Shown here: piece by piece, positions 35,706-48,224 of the stretch
Position numbering within the stretch: the stretch's first letter is position 1
How the letters are laid out: each line of letters begins with the position of its first letter
Assembly: GCA_903813345.2 (NCBI GenBank)
Contig: CAIIXF020000008.1
Location: 9,883,278 to 9,947,277, forward strand
Source: Owenia fusiformis
Lineage: Eukaryota; Annelida; Polychaeta; Sabellida; Oweniidae
Direction: 5' to 3'
Length of the DNA stretch: 64,000 nt
Position numbers and translations under genes: made by a program
Notes under the pieces: generated by a model
Told to the model about the DNA's origin: nothing
Database searches by the model: none
Seen by the model: the letters and a program-made list of their open reading frames with translations, nothing else

Positions 35706-38700
35706 TCATCTTCCATTAATATCTGTTTGTGAGTCCTCATTATTGTCATTAACTACATCATTATCAGAAGTCTTTTTTCTTGTATCTAAACTTGATGTAG
35801 AAGTCCTATTTCCTATATTTCTAATAACAGAGGTTGCTGGTGAGTAAAGAACTTTACGGGAGAGCCTAAGTCTCCCACTGGCTGGGTCCCGCCCAAAATA
35901 TTTCACTGAGATATCTTGTCCAATTTCAAATCCAAGTGCACTGGGATGGTTAACCTGGAAATAAGGTCTTAGAGATTATCAAAAATTAAGACGGGGCATA
36001 ACGATGCAAAATGTCACCACCTGCCATTTGTTATAGAGACTGCAAGAATTTGTTAGTGATGTGACGCTGAACACCAACTGCCTTCCACAAAAAGTTGAAA
36101 ACTATAACAATATATCACCTCTTCTGCGGTCACATAACAAGAGTAAAGAATCTTCTCAAAAGTCTACACTAAATCTGAGTAAGTGGTATGCCTTTGGTAC
36201 ATTCATGGGCTTTCAACTAGATTGAAAGCCCATGGTACATTTTAAAAAGTTACTATTCCTCTTTCTGGAAAAGTCAAACTTGCAGAGTTTTCCACTGTAT
36301 TTATATATTTGGTGCTATCAACTGACTTGGTTTAATTTTATAAAGAAACATACCCTACGCTGGTCTAACTGTGAATTGTGTACCAAGGCAGGCTGCATTG
36401 CTGGGTGGATCTGAATCATCACACCTATATCCCTGTGAAAAAAAAATTGTATATTGATATTATAACTATTTTACAAGTTCAGGGTCATATCATGGGCTTT
36501 TCTCTTGAAAGCAAATGGTCGTATCCAGGATCTCTTTAATTGGTAAGGCAAATCTAAAATGACGAGGCAAAGATATGTAGATTTTATTTTGGTACATGTA
36601 CTATTACGTAAAATGTTGGTGAGTTGTCTACAACCATACAAATATATGCATTATTCATTATTCTAAAAAACATGAAACACAAGTGTACTTGTGTTACAAG
36701 TTTACTGCCACATGATGTCTACTGATAAACTAAATATATTACCAGGTGTACTAGAAGACCAACTTTTATCAAAGTTAATGACAAAATTAACTTCAACATA
36801 CATTGTTTTTATACATTTTCTCTACAATTCCACATTCTACAAAAGCTGCAAATTTTACCTGACTTCCACAATCTTTGCTGTATATATGGCACCAAATTCA
36901 AGTTCAGGTACTTTCTGCAATTGCAATAACACAATGGACTAAAACACAGGGCAACTTTTACATGGGATCTTATATATGACTTGTGCCTTTTGAGGTGTAC
37001 TGAAAAATTCTTAATTTTACAATCTGATTTCATAGCTGTCTTCATGTGCCTCTTGGACATTCGGGATTACAAGGATTCCTGCTGATTCCTTAGTCTTTTT
37101 AGTAATTTTGGTCTTGTTTATATCTTAAACACTGTTGATGTGAACTTTACGTGTTGGTTAATGTAATAATGTGCTGTGTAAACATGTAATAAGGTTGGAA
37201 ATAAAAAAAATCTTGTTGATTGACCTAGGCTTAAGTAATATGTTCTTCCTTTCTAATCTTATGGCTTATTAGTGATCATTTTTATATGTGAGAATTTTAA
37301 TCACTAATAGTTTGTGGTTCAATGGATGATGGGACACAAAGGTAAAATATCGATCAGTATGGGTTTGTTTTCGATACACTTTAAAACTGAACTTTCCTGA
37401 AGTCACTCTTGTTTGTACAGAGTGTCATAAAACAATGCCAATCCCCCTCACTCTACAGCAAAAAGTACTTAACGTTACATTTTGTCTCATATCTCGTCTT
37501 AAAGACAATCTAATTCTGGAGTTACCTGAGAAATCTCAGCTTTGTATGATATCATTTTACAGATCTACAGCCAATTGTTAGTAGTTGGTATGACGTCTAA
37601 TCTGGATGGATATTATTTTATCACGATTCAAATAAGGGCGTAGCATTGCATGATCCCCTAAGCACTTCCTTCATATTCTTCACCGATGCATAATTAATGT
37701 ATCTGTTTTCAACAGGCTCTTTGTCCATTACTTCATCTACCCTCTCATTCAAAATTGAACCCGTATTTTCTTCTTATTGAGCTATTTCCTACATCTTCCA
37801 CCTTTCAAAGGTCCGAAGTAGCAAACTTTGAAACAATGTAGCTTTTTTAATAAAGTTTTATTGAATGCAATTGGATGAGTAACTCCAGAATCAAATTATC
37901 TTTCAAATGAGATATGACTCACTTTGTGACATTAAGGAGTTTTTGCCGTTGAGGGGGGTCCGTTTTTTAGACATTCTGTAATTGATCAATCTACCTCTGT
38001 CTCAGAAGTGAACAAGGCATTAGCATCACAAAATGTCACCACCTAGTTGCTCACAATATCATTAGTTCAAGTTTCAGTCAGGTTTAAATTTTTAAGAACT
38101 TGTAGATGATTTTGAAAAAAAAGAATTTGTCAATTTGAAGCAAGTTGAAAAAATACATTTTAAACCTTGAGAAGGTCATTGAGGGTCAAATATTCTTTTG
38201 ACCTTGAGAATGTCATTTAGGGTCAAATCTATAGTCAGATTTGAACTTCTGAAAACTTGTAGAGGATTTAAAAAAAACTGAAGTCAATTTAAACAGTATT
38301 TGTTTATTGGAAGTTTTCAAAATTTGTTACAGACGCCACCCGCCAATCGCCAACCACCAACCGTTCCTGCCAATTGCCAACCACCAATCACCGTTACAAA
38401 AAACAGAGACCATAACAATATGTCACCCCTTTTAGGTTGTAACATAATTTTTGGTGGTGACATAATAATGCTATTTGTGAGGTCTAAGCTATTGATATGA
38501 CCAGTCAACTGTGTTATTTTTGCATTCTCAGATACATATCGCATCTCAAAATCTGTCTGTCTTTAGTTGCTCTGATTTTCCGTGCCAATCCTGCTGATGG
38601 AGGGGGCAGGCTTCCCATACAATCCCTGTAGAATTTCCACCAATCAGCGCTTGGATTACAAAAATTGATTTGAAATTACTTCTAACTTTAATATACTTTT

Positions 38701-41006
38701 CTTGTAAGCCACACTTGGCCTTAGGTTTCTCCCCAGACAATCAGTGGTATCCCATTATATTTACTTATATAATATCTTACATTCCTGAATTATGGCTTGA
38801 GACCTACTTAAGGGTATACAAATCAACAAAACAACCAACTGTCAGAATTGACCACAATAGATTGAGTTTGATCGCTGCAATTGAGGGAAAAGCCTTTCAA
38901 ATGGCACAAGCACATGAGCATTGGCAAACTCGGCATGTGCCTTCAGCCGGGCAGCCAATCAGATTCAGAGCTGTGGTTTTTAAACTTTTAGAAAATCCAG
39001 AAGTGCCATTTACAGAGTTCTTGCATTTCACCTTTAAATCAAGTGTTTGTTACGACGAATTTGATTCGTCCGTCGATTCCTCCAATCCTAAATCGAAAGT
39101 GCCCCATATCAAATTCCATGGCGATCTATGATGCAAGAAGAGAGGGCATGATGGTATCTCAAAAATATCATCCTTGTATATATATCCACATAGTGAGTAC
39201 AGGCAATATGAATATGGTATCCAGCAAAAGCAAAAAAAATTCTGATGAGAGTGACCCTAGCCCATCAAAATGTCTAATAGCAAGTTTTTTTTAGGTTTTT
39301 ATGGTGACCAAACAATGCAACCCTTTAATTTTGGAATAATATTTTCTTAATTGATGCTATAACTGATTATCACCTGAACACCATGCAGTCAAAAGATTCT
39401 ATCATAATTGATAAAATTATAACAAAATTAGAGAGTTGCATTTTTGTGTCACCCTGTGCCTTTTGTTTCAATGCCTTTCATTTGATTTTAATAAAAACAA
39501 TTCATATGAAGGCACTAACATGACAAATGCTACCACCTGTTATTGCTGATGATTACAAAAGTGTTACTTCGTTACAGAATGATGCGCACAGACCACAGAT
39601 GATGAAAGCCACTCACAAAAAAACGCAAATGAAAAATGGAAAAAATTTCTTACCTCTTCCTTTAATAACAGCTCAATTCTTTCTCTTGCCTCTTCCATGG
39701 CAATGTTATTTGGTGCAAATATTTGATAGCTAGTGTCATCTATTGGTGTGACGCTGACACCTAAAAATCATTCATTAAATTCTATAAATTAATTGTCAAA
39801 ATGTGGAAGCATATTATTAAAGTCTTGTGAACAAAATCTTATAAACACATAAAAAGTTGTTTCAAGTAAATACAGGAAAAATATGACCAGATTAATGATT
39901 AAATTATACAGGGTGGTCCAAAAATCATTCTCAATTTTGACTTATATGTCTGTAGGACAGGTCTATGAAAAAAAATTGAGAAATCTTCCTATCATTAGAA
40001 AATGCTAGGCAATCAAAAGTGTGAATGATTTTTTGGACCACCCTGTATAATAATATTTTATATGAGGCTTGGAAGCTATTGTAAGTTAAACATTTTATTG
40101 TAATACTCGTTGATTACACCCAATAACCAATGATTGGATGATGATAAATAAAATGTATAATAGGTAGAGATCTATTTCACCTTTTCATCTATTCATTTCT
40201 TCCTAAGAATATTATTGTTGCTTCATTTAAAAAATAAAAATAAAACATGATCATCAAAAATTCATCTTAAATGTAGACAATTTTCTTATCTATTCTGGTT
40301 TGAATTTCTAACTTTTCTAACTTTTCAACTAGTGAAAAAACATTTATCATCTTCAATGAAACATCTTATCTTACCTGTTTCTGCAGTGAGTTTTTTCAAA
40401 TTATAGCCACCAAGTCCTAAGAATTTGGCACGTTTATGAACTGGTACATTGAGTGTCTCTGATACAGGACCATTTTCCTTTCTCTGAGATCTAGGACCAC
40501 GTAAAGTGTCACTCATAATCTTGATGATTTCTTTTTTACCCTCTGTAAGCAAAAGAGCATAGTAAAGTTCCTATTTTATGTTTTATCAATTTTATCAATC
40601 ATTTTATGTAACATATCTAAAGAATAGCCACAAACTCAAACAATATCCTCAATTAATATAAATACAGAAATATAATCAATTTTTGAGTAAAACCTGTCAA
40701 ATTCAACTTGTCAAAGTGTTTGATGTTTACATTTCAGGGTTTCTTAATATAAAGTATGTGATTCATTGGGAGATACCTAAATTGGGAGAGATACACACTG
40801 AAATGAGATCGGATTAGAGATGTGTTCCAATATACATGTATAGGTTTTACTGTATTTATAAATTACATACCTCCTGCACTAGTCACAGCTTCCATGATAA
40901 CGTTCAGTGGCAAACCTCCACACTTTATGTCTGCTTGGAGAGCAGTAATTCCTGTCTTTGTACCTGCTAGCTTGAAGTCCATGTCCCCCATATAATCTTC
41001 TATGCC
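35706..41006 (-). CDS. PNPT1: Polyribonucleotide nucleotidyltransferase 1, C-terminal exons
   Basis: Six minus-strand exons: 41006-40871, 40542-40375, 39760-39654, 36914-36859, 36432-36354 and 35954-35706 (stop). Phases agree throughout. PNPT1 is the 3'-5' phosphorolytic RNase and RNA-import factor of mitochondria. [12 protein letters not shown] and [10 protein letters not shown] belong to the end of the second RNase PH core. [18 protein letters not shown] with its GLGG loop is the KH domain. [11 protein letters not shown], then [21 protein letters not shown] and [18 protein letters not shown] form the S1 domain, followed by a polar tail. Exons for the first PH core, linker and most of the second core are missing; they must lie right of 41006 on this strand and I did not find them before 64000. 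Introns contain several MITEs. Confidence 0.94.
37418..37978. mobile_element. Mariner-like non-autonomous element, copy 1
   Basis: CAGAGTGTC (37418) and GACATTCTG (ending 37978) sit between TA dinucleotides. Long inverted arms contain AAAGACAATCTAATTCTGGA (left) and its mirror near 37890. The interior matches 56900-57529 in order (GATGGATAT, GTAGCATTGCATG, AGCACTT, GAAACAATGTAGC). In a PNPT1 intron. Confidence 0.8.
38018..38480. repeat. Dispersed repeat: GTCACCACCT signature plus AAGGTCA and CCAACCACCAA blocks
   Basis: Starts with CAAAATGTCACCACCT and continues through AACTTGTAGATGATTTTGAA, AATTTGTCAATTTGAAGCAA and the run CGCCAATCGCCAACCACCAA (38340). The same blocks occur in reverse at 48220-48480. 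Confidence 0.55.
38670..39131 (+). other. Unrecognised 153-codon open frame inside a PNPT1 intron
   Basis: Open from ATG to stop with a fairly protein-like composition ([39 protein letters not shown]). I recognise no domain. It lies antisense in the PNPT1 intron 36915-39653. It could be chance or a decayed insertion. Confidence 0.25.
39909..40045. mobile_element. 137-bp mariner-type MITE
   Basis: CAGGGTGGTCCAAAAATCAT and the mirror ending TTTTTTGGACCACCCTG are inverted repeats of about 25 bases bordered by TA (39907-39908, 40046-40047). A further TCAATTTT/AAAATTGA pair lies inside. In a PNPT1 intron. Confidence 0.88.
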
Positions 41007-41479
41007 CTACAACATTCATTACAAAACATTCAATAAAACAAATAGGAATTGATTTATATGATAATAAAAACTTTTTAACCTAAAAAATGTATTTTGGATG
41101 ATCAAAAAAATTTTTAAAAAAATATTCTGTCGGGTTTCAAACCTACTCTCTCGGGTATAAAATTAAAAACCCATTCAAAACCCAGCACTTTATATTTGAA
41201 AAGAGGAGTATTAAGTTCTTAACCCAGAGAAACAGCAACATAAAGGATGGCATGAGAGAGCAAATGGGTGCGTCAGTACCAATTTGATGGATATTGGACA
41301 AGACAAATATTATTTCCTTAAAATGACATTGAATAGAATTTAGCGTGACATTAAAAAGTGTTAATGCAGCTAAGTGGAATTCACAGATCAGATCCATTAT
41401 TTCACATATCTGCCTAGAAATAAAATAATAAAGTTTATTTAGCATGTGATAGGGAACCACTGGCAAAATTCACAAAACA

Positions 41480-42400
41480 TCTAAAAGTCAGTTACTTGAA
41501 CATACTGATAGAGATCTTTGTTTTGGTCTACTTGCTAATGATCTTTTTTGTTATGCTCTTCTCAAATATTTGATGATCGAATGTTCGATATTGTCTGATT
41601 TGAATATTAGTCAATTTGCAAATAAAATTGATTGTCTGTTGCTCTGAGTGAAAGTTCTCTGATTTCATAAATGTTGAGTAATACCTCTCACTTATATCAT
41701 ATACACATGCATGTATCATATGTAGATAAATGATAGACTTGATGGAAGGTTAAGGGAGACGAGTCACTTGATGGAAGTTCTAGGAAGTTTCAGGAACAAC
41801 AATGGAAAGAGATGCATAAAGGCTAGGTAACTTTTTTAGCTATTTTTGCAGATGGATAAGTACAATTTATCTTTTGATGTAACTCTTACATGCAATTAGT
41901 CTGAATATTATTAATGTTGACCAAAATGTTAAGATATAACTTGACTTGTTAGTTTTACTTTCATATCAAAATAAAAACAAACTTAAAAAGAACACTTTCA
42001 TCAAATGCCTCGTGTAAAGTTTGTAAATAAAGCGTTATCATTCAACCATTTCTTTTCATAACTTGAAAAACCATTTGTGACTTTTTGGCAAAATAGACTT
42101 TTTAACAAAATAAGTTGTTCATCTTATATTTTCAAACGTTTGAATTTCTCGTAATTTTAGAAACAAAAGTTTAGATTTTTAGATTATCAAATACAACATT
42201 TAACACTATAAAACATATTATTTTATCAACTCCATCAAACAGATCAGGCAAAAGTCATATTCAACCATTCAACCTATGATTTATGCATATCTAAACTTTG
42301 AAAGCAGTTTTAAAATTTTGCAATATCAAAATATTTCAAAAGGTTTCAAAAAAATTGGTTAAAACACAAATGCACGTATGCATTTTCACATTCTTCTTAT
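41480..42400. repeat. Interspersed repeat, copy 1 (pair with 59830-60990)
   Basis: Blocks in the same order in both copies: GATATTGTCTGATT, GTGAACGTCCTCT/GTGAAAGTTCTCT, TGATAGACTTGATG, AGGAAGTTTCAGG, GCAGATGGATAAG/GCAAATGGATAAG, TTGACCAAAAT and AACAAAAGTTTAGA. Divergence looks substantial. No coding frame or ends identified. Confidence 0.6.
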
Positions 42401-42444
42401 TGGACTTAGTGTAATATAGCTCTATGTTTACTTCAACAGTAACA

Positions 42445-42815
42445 GGACAACTCACCAAGACAAGTTATCCCAAGACATCTCATCCCAAGACAACACATCC
42501 CAAGACAACTCATTCCCAAGACATCTCATCTCAAGACAACTCCCCAAGACAACTTATTCAAAGACAACTCATCCGAAGACAACTCATTCCAAAGACATCT
42601 CATCGCAAGACAACTTATCCCAAGACATCTCATCCCAAGACAATTTATTCCCAAGACAACTCATTCTCAAGACATTTTATCCCAAGACAACTCATCCCAA
42701 GACAACTCATTCCCAGGACATCTCATCCCCAAGACAACTCATCCCAAAACAACTCATCCCTAAGACAACTCATCCCAAGAAAACTCATCCGAAGACAACT
42801 CATTCTCATCACTTT
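42445..42815 (+). repeat. 15-bp minisatellite (CCCAAGACAACTCAT)n
   Basis: About 25 copies of a 14-16-base unit, CCCAAGACAACTCAT or CCCAAGACATCTCAT, in mixed order. It is open in one frame only because units lack stops; I do not consider it a gene. Confidence 0.92.
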
Positions 42816-43319
42816 TTCATGCTGGATTTTAAATTGACTCATATTTTTTATATTTGTTAGTTCGTTTTTTAATTAATTCTTGCAGATTGTACACTGTAGG
42901 GACTTATATTTCAATGTGATAAAATCAGAGAGTCAAAAAGTATATAGAGAGAAACATTAAGATAAAATTATCTCATCCTGCTGTTGTTCATCGTTCATTC
43001 TAAATAACTGAAATATTCTTTTGAAACTATTTTTTTAACTATTTCCAATTTTGACATATATTTCTGAGAAATATTGAAAGAATTTTTAGGAAACTATGAG
43101 GAAACTATTAAGTCCTAATTCTTTTAATAAAATCATATAATTTTTCACATGATGACTTGGTATAATATGATACGACCATTTCTGATTCAGAGATATATTT
43201 CTGAGTCATATTTTGAATTATTAGAAAATAGATTTGAATCCGAGTTAAAGTCAAAATGGTACCAATATTCAAACGCTATCATATAAATAATTTTGTGATT
43301 TTAACATTTTTAAGTTTTA

Positions 43320-43411
43320 TCAGATATTTCACTTCAACATCATTCAATTTCTATCAATTTCTGTATCAGATATTTCACTTCAACATCATTCAATTTCTAT
43401 CAATTTCTGTC
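43320..43411 (+). repeat. Exact 46-bp tandem duplication
   Basis: TCAGATATTTCACTTCAACA begins both 43320 and 43366, and the two 46-base copies are identical apart from the junction base. Confidence 0.92.
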
Positions 43412-43911
43412 AATGTTAAATGGTGACTGAAAATATCAATTAGAAATTATATTTATTAATCATCTACCATTATAATATTCTTACTGTATCATGAAAATAA
43501 ACCAGAAATTGAAGATACTTAAACAAAGTACTCAGAATTATCTTGCCTTTGAAATGAATATTCCACTGATATGTCTGATATGTCACTGAGATATAGTCTC
43601 CAACTCTTTTTTGACAAAATGCTGGAATATCAAATTTTGAGAGCAAGACTGATTACAGGTCAAGATAAACTTGCTCAAATTAATGTACACTTTAATTATT
43701 TAAAAAAAATATCATCAAAGGTGTCAGATTAAAATGAACTCAGTAAGGATGTATTAATCCAGGGTATCATTAGAATATTAGAATAATTCCCCTTGATTAA
43801 TACAAAGTCTTTGATTTAAAATGCATTGTTTAAATCACATTATGTCAAATTTGGATTAATCCTAAATAAAATTTAAACTTTCACATTTATGATGATTAAA
43901 ATTGTCTGTTG

Positions 43912-45198
43912 AAAGGAGTGGTATCGATATGGTGAACTTTTTGAACATACGGTCTCTTAAACCAGTCATCAAAAACATTCTGAAAGTTTTACACATCCTC
44001 AATTTAATGGTCATCTTTTGTATGGTAACATAATATTTTGAAATATATATACCCTGGTATATACTTTTCCTCTATATTGATTTAGAAAACACACTATACA
44101 CTTCTTTTGTTCTCATTGGAACAAAACGACATAAACACAACGTGTTTAGGTCTCTCAATATTGTAATTGTACAAAGGAAAGTTTGGTTGATTTTAAAAAA
44201 GTATCTTGTAAATGAAATAAATGGTTTATCTTAATTTTTATATATTTTGGGGGTTTTGTTTTATGTTTTTGCATACTTTTTGTTAAATCAACCAACATTT
44301 CCTTTGGATAACTATATAATATTGAGAAGTCTAAGAAAATGTTGTATATGCTATTTTGTTCCAACAAGGTTCGGAAAGACATTTTATTTCATTCTCAAGA
44401 ACTGGTAAAAAGGAACAAAAAACAATTGCACAAAAAACCAAACAAAAAATGCCAATCAGTCAAGGACCCCCCCCCCCCGGCTATGGGCCTCCTAGTACTC
44501 ATAAAAGATGATAGACAGGAGAGAACTGTAGCTGGTTTTGATCCCTATTTCTCAAACATTAATGCCATAGCTGGGATCCACCTTAAAAGGTGCCATTAAG
44601 TGAAAATATTGTATGTTCAAATCCAATTTCCTAAACTAATCCAACATCATTTAGCACCTCTGTGAATTCAATTGCAATTTCCTAAACAATTCCAACATCA
44701 TTCAGCATCTCTTTACACTTACTTTGCTTATTATAGTCCATTGGCATCAATTCAGCTGAATATTTTATATAAATACCTTCTACTTAAATAACCAGTATGT
44801 GTTTATGATGTAATCACGCAACCTGTAGATCATGGATTGTTTTTCCATGAAAATGCATGCATGTAATTGCTTGGGTACCTTTTATTTCATTTACAAGATG
44901 CTTTTTCAAAATCAACCAAACTTTCCTTTGTATAATTGTTGTGTTTATGTCGTTTTGCTCCAATGAGGTTCTATAGATGTTTCATTTCATTCCGAACAGA
45001 TGATATCAAGAAGTGTCTGATGAGTTTTCTAAAACAATATAGAGAAAAGTATATATATATATATTTATATTTCAAATCATAATGTTGCCATCCAAAAGAT
45101 GACCATGATGATGATGTGTAAAATTTTCAGAATGTTTTAATAACTGGTTTAAGAGAAACGCGTGTTCAACAAGTTCACCATATCGATACCACTCCTTT
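43912..45198. mobile_element. 1.29-kb fold-back element
   Basis: Arms of about 310-320 bases: AAAGGAGTGGTATCGATATG at the left end is mirrored by CATATCGATACCACTCCTTT at the right end. Complementarity continues to the ATTTCATTTACAAGAT/ATCTTGTAAATGAAAT pair near 44210 and 44890. The centre holds a second copy of the ACATTTTATTTCATTC block, a poly-C run (44470) and no gene. Confidence 0.85.
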
Positions 45199-46051
45199 AT
45201 AAAATCACATAACATGAAAATAAAATGTACCAGCAGTAATACAGGTCTGTCTCTTTTTTGCAAAATCTACATCCATGATAAAAGGGGACCACATTACCTA
45301 CTAGAGTAAAGGTCTTCCAACCACAGAGGCATTAGCCTACAAAATTTGGACCAAACCCCTGATAATTAGTATTTGCGGTATCATGTTTTGTAGTGGTCAT
45401 ATTGATAGCGGTTTATAATGGTGGCCAATGTAGATTTTCAAAATTCAAACACTTAAATGCCATAATCTTTGGAATGAGGCAAAATTCATTTTGTTATCAT
45501 TTTTATTCTGAAGAATATTATGTTATTTTAACATAATAGGAAGATCGACTTTATTGCTCTAGAACTGTTCTGCAGGGGTCTTTTGAAGATTGATAAATTA
45601 ACATGGGAATCAATGTAAATGTGCAGAATTTTTGAGGCCTGCTAATATCCACTTGGGCCACTTTTCAACATCACTTCAGAAGATATCAAACAATAAGTAT
45701 TAATGATACTTTGGTCAAAGAATGGTGCTTTATATAGAGAATATGCAATTTGACTGATAAATGACTCCACTAAATGACAAGTACTTTTACATGTATGTCT
45801 CTAGCTGACAGCCAACAATGGATGTGATTTAAATATTCACTTATCAAAATGAAGGAGAACAAACGCCTCATAATTGCCACCCAGAAAAATTAATGATGGG
45901 TAATGGATTGAAATGGATGCATTTTGTCAATATGTATACATCTTTTACTAATAAATCTACTTTTATTTAGATACTTTCAACAATATAAGCAAGACATCCA
46001 CCACAGCCCTTGGTTTCACCAGTAACTCCCTGAAGAAGATCTACTATAAAC
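45199..46051. other. 5' flank of the GPCR gene
   Basis: No repeats recognised. A TTTTATTTAG acceptor-like site ends at 45970, 82 bases before the ATG, suggesting a noncoding upstream exon. Confidence 0.4.
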
Positions 46052-47077
46052 ATGAACGGAAGCCAGATTGGTGACATACTTCAGATGACCACTGAAAATC
46101 TCGCATCTACACTACCTGCAGAGAATACTAGCACAGGTGTGACTGAAACATTGAGACTTTCGCATGTACTTCCAAGGAATTACCTTATAGCTCATGCTGT
46201 GTTTGAATCCATAATTGCTGTTCTTATCGTTGGAGGGAATAGCATCGTTTTGATCGGTATTCTGATTCATAGGAACTTACATACTGTAAATAACATGTTT
46301 TTAACCAGTCTGGCAGTTGCAGACCTTATTATGGGGTTATTTGTATCCCCGCTCACAATTGTCCTTCTCTATGTGAAACCTCTCATTTATGATGAATACA
46401 AACAAGACAAATGGACATGTATAATACGTTTGTACTTAACAATTATGTTATTAGGAGCATCTTTGTTGAGTATTTGTGGAATTGCTTTGGATCGTTACAT
46501 TGCTATCATGCACCCTTTGAAATATAGAAGTATGTTAACCCATCGAAGAGTCATGGTTTATATCCTATGTATTTGGGTATATGTGATCTCAATCTCTGCA
46601 TATGCATTTTCAGAAGGCAATATTCAATTTCAAGCACATCAAATTTGCCGTACAAAATATGTTGTATCACCACTTATTTTCTCCCTACTGAAAATCCATG
46701 TTTTCGTTATTATATTTGTGAGTGTAATGTCACATTCTGTTGTTGCCATAGTAGCAGCAAAGCATAGAGCAAGGATCAACTCTGAATTGGTCAGGTTCAA
46801 CAACAACATGGCTGTTGCACATCGTAATGAACACAAAATTGCTAAGACGATGATTCTTCTTGTTGGGACGTTCTTGCTATGCTGGCTACCACACACAATT
46901 AACTCACTCATTAAAAGGGCAGATTCTCCTGATTGGGACAAATCTCTTAGTTATTATTTGATTGCTTTAACATTTGCAAATAGTGCAGTGAATCCTTTGA
47001 TTTATGGCATTGGGATTGAAAGTATGAGAAAAGCTATGTTAAATGTTATACAGTGTTCTCTAAAAATATATTTATAA
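46052..47077 (+). CDS. Class A (rhodopsin-family) G-protein-coupled receptor
   Basis: A 341-residue frame with seven membrane segments. Hallmarks: GGNS with Asn63 in TM1, LAVADL with Asp91 in TM2, Cys123 at the top of TM3 pairing with Cys199 in loop 2, DRY (147-149) followed by IAIMHPLKY, CWLP (277-280) in TM6 and NSAVNPLIY (310-318) in TM7. N-terminal sequons at Asn2 and Asn25. TM5 (about 205-230) lacks the usual proline. The sequence looks closest in style to amine/adenosine/melanocortin-type receptors, but I cannot assign a ligand. TM3 lacks the amine-binding Asp, so a monoamine ligand is unlikely. The coding region is intronless. Confidence 0.93.
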   Translation: MNGSQIGDILQMTTENLASTLPAENTSTGVTETLRLSHVLPRNYLIAHAVFESIIAVLIVGGNSIVLIGILIHRNLHTVNNMFLTSLAVADLIMGLFVSPLTIVLLYVKPLIYDEYKQDKWTCIIRLYLTIMLLGASLLSICGIALDRYIAIMHPLKYRSMLTHRRVMVYILCIWVYVISISAYAFSEGNIQFQAHQICRTKYVVSPLIFSLLKIHVFVIIFVSVMSHSVVAIVAAKHRARINSELVRFNNNMAVAHRNEHKIAKTMILLVGTFLLCWLPHTINSLIKRADSPDWDKSLSYYLIALTFANSAVNPLIYGIGIESMRKAMLNVIQCSLKIYL

Positions 47078-47355
47078 GTTAGCTTGCGACAATCAAGAGG
47101 TGCCAAATTACAGTATTACATTTTGACTCTCTTTTGTCCATAGTGATGATTGGAAATTACAACAAACAGTTCCGTACATGAAATTAAGAGTGGTATGCGA
47201 TTCCTCTCCATTATATAGAATGATGAAATTGAACAAGTTCATTTCGAGACTCCAGATTCCAGATTTTATTTTAAAAATGATTTTGACATCTGATATTGAT
47301 GAGAAAGTGAAACAAATGTACAAAATGTTCCTTTATTAAGGTACAGCTGGAAAAT

Positions 47356-47706
47356 AACATTTTGGTAAAAAATTGCTATACCTGCACATGTTATTTTCTT
47401 GTACAAAATAAAGTATGAAGGCATGTGTCAATTTCCTTGCTTTTTTCAGGAAAGTATCATTACATTGTCTTCTTTTAGAACATCTGGCAGTAGTTCAATG
47501 GGATCTCCAGGAAATTCTGATATTTCACACTTTCTATTTTTTCAAATTTTCTTTCAACACAGGAGCTACCATTTCCAGGTTTACTAAAAGAAGACAATGT
47601 TATGATACTTTACTGAAAAAAGCAAGGAAATGCACACATGCATTCATACTTAATTTTGTACCAGAAAATAACATGTGCCGGTATAGCAATTTTTTACCAA
47701 AATGTT
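47356..47706. mobile_element. 351-bp palindromic element after the GPCR
   Basis: AACATTTTGGTAAAAAATTG and its complement bound two arms of about 130 bases, over 90 percent complementary by eye (AATTTCCTTGCTTTTTTCAG; ACATTGTCTTCTTTTAG). Short AT-rich centre. No target duplication was resolved. Confidence 0.85.
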
Positions 47707-48224
47707 ACTTTAGCATGTGATGCTCTTTTAGTGTCTGAGTTTTTACAATTACTCCCTGACTGTAAAATACAATATATGCTAGGGGATGATGTTTTTATAA
47801 TGTGGGGGAATGAAATAGGTAAACAATTTATAATTGTTTTAATAGTTTTCAACAGAGATGTACATACCATATTCTGGTAAACCATGATTACCATTATTTT
47901 AGTAAATTATATGTTTTTTATATGTACATAATTTCTAAATGAATGTAGATGCTCCTTCCATACTATGTATGAATGCGAGCCACTGTTTTAAAAGTGTAAG
48001 TCGAAATAAATAAATAAAAAATAAATAAATATGTTCTGTTCTTACCTTTAAAGGCAAAACTGAATTTTAGTGTGGTAAAAGCGAAAATTAGAAAACGACT
48101 TAGATTTTGACCTTGACCTTTGACACTTAAAATTTTGAGTTTACTGACTTTTTAAGGTCCTTTACATTGTTTTAACTTCTAGTAAAGTTGATAAAAATAT
48201 TTTAAAATTTGGACTGTGGTTGGT
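47707..48224. other. Unassigned AT-rich DNA
   Basis: An A/T-rich (AAATAAAT)n stretch lies near 48005-48030; nothing else recognised. Confidence 0.4.

Larger units (their letters stand above)
41007..43911. other. Upstream PNPT1 intron or intergenic DNA with repeats
   Basis: Contains an interspersed repeat (41480-42400) shared with 59830-60990, a 15-bp minisatellite (42445-42815) and a 46-bp tandem duplication (43320-43411). No further PNPT1 exon was recognised. Confidence 0.5.

Noticed and set aside
42445-42815. Possible CRISPR-like array
   Set aside because: Units are contiguous 15-mers without unique spacers, and this is an animal genome.
42424-42837. 137-codon frame of TSHPKTTHPK repeats
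   Set aside because: Pure read-through of a 15-bp minisatellite with no unique flanking domain.
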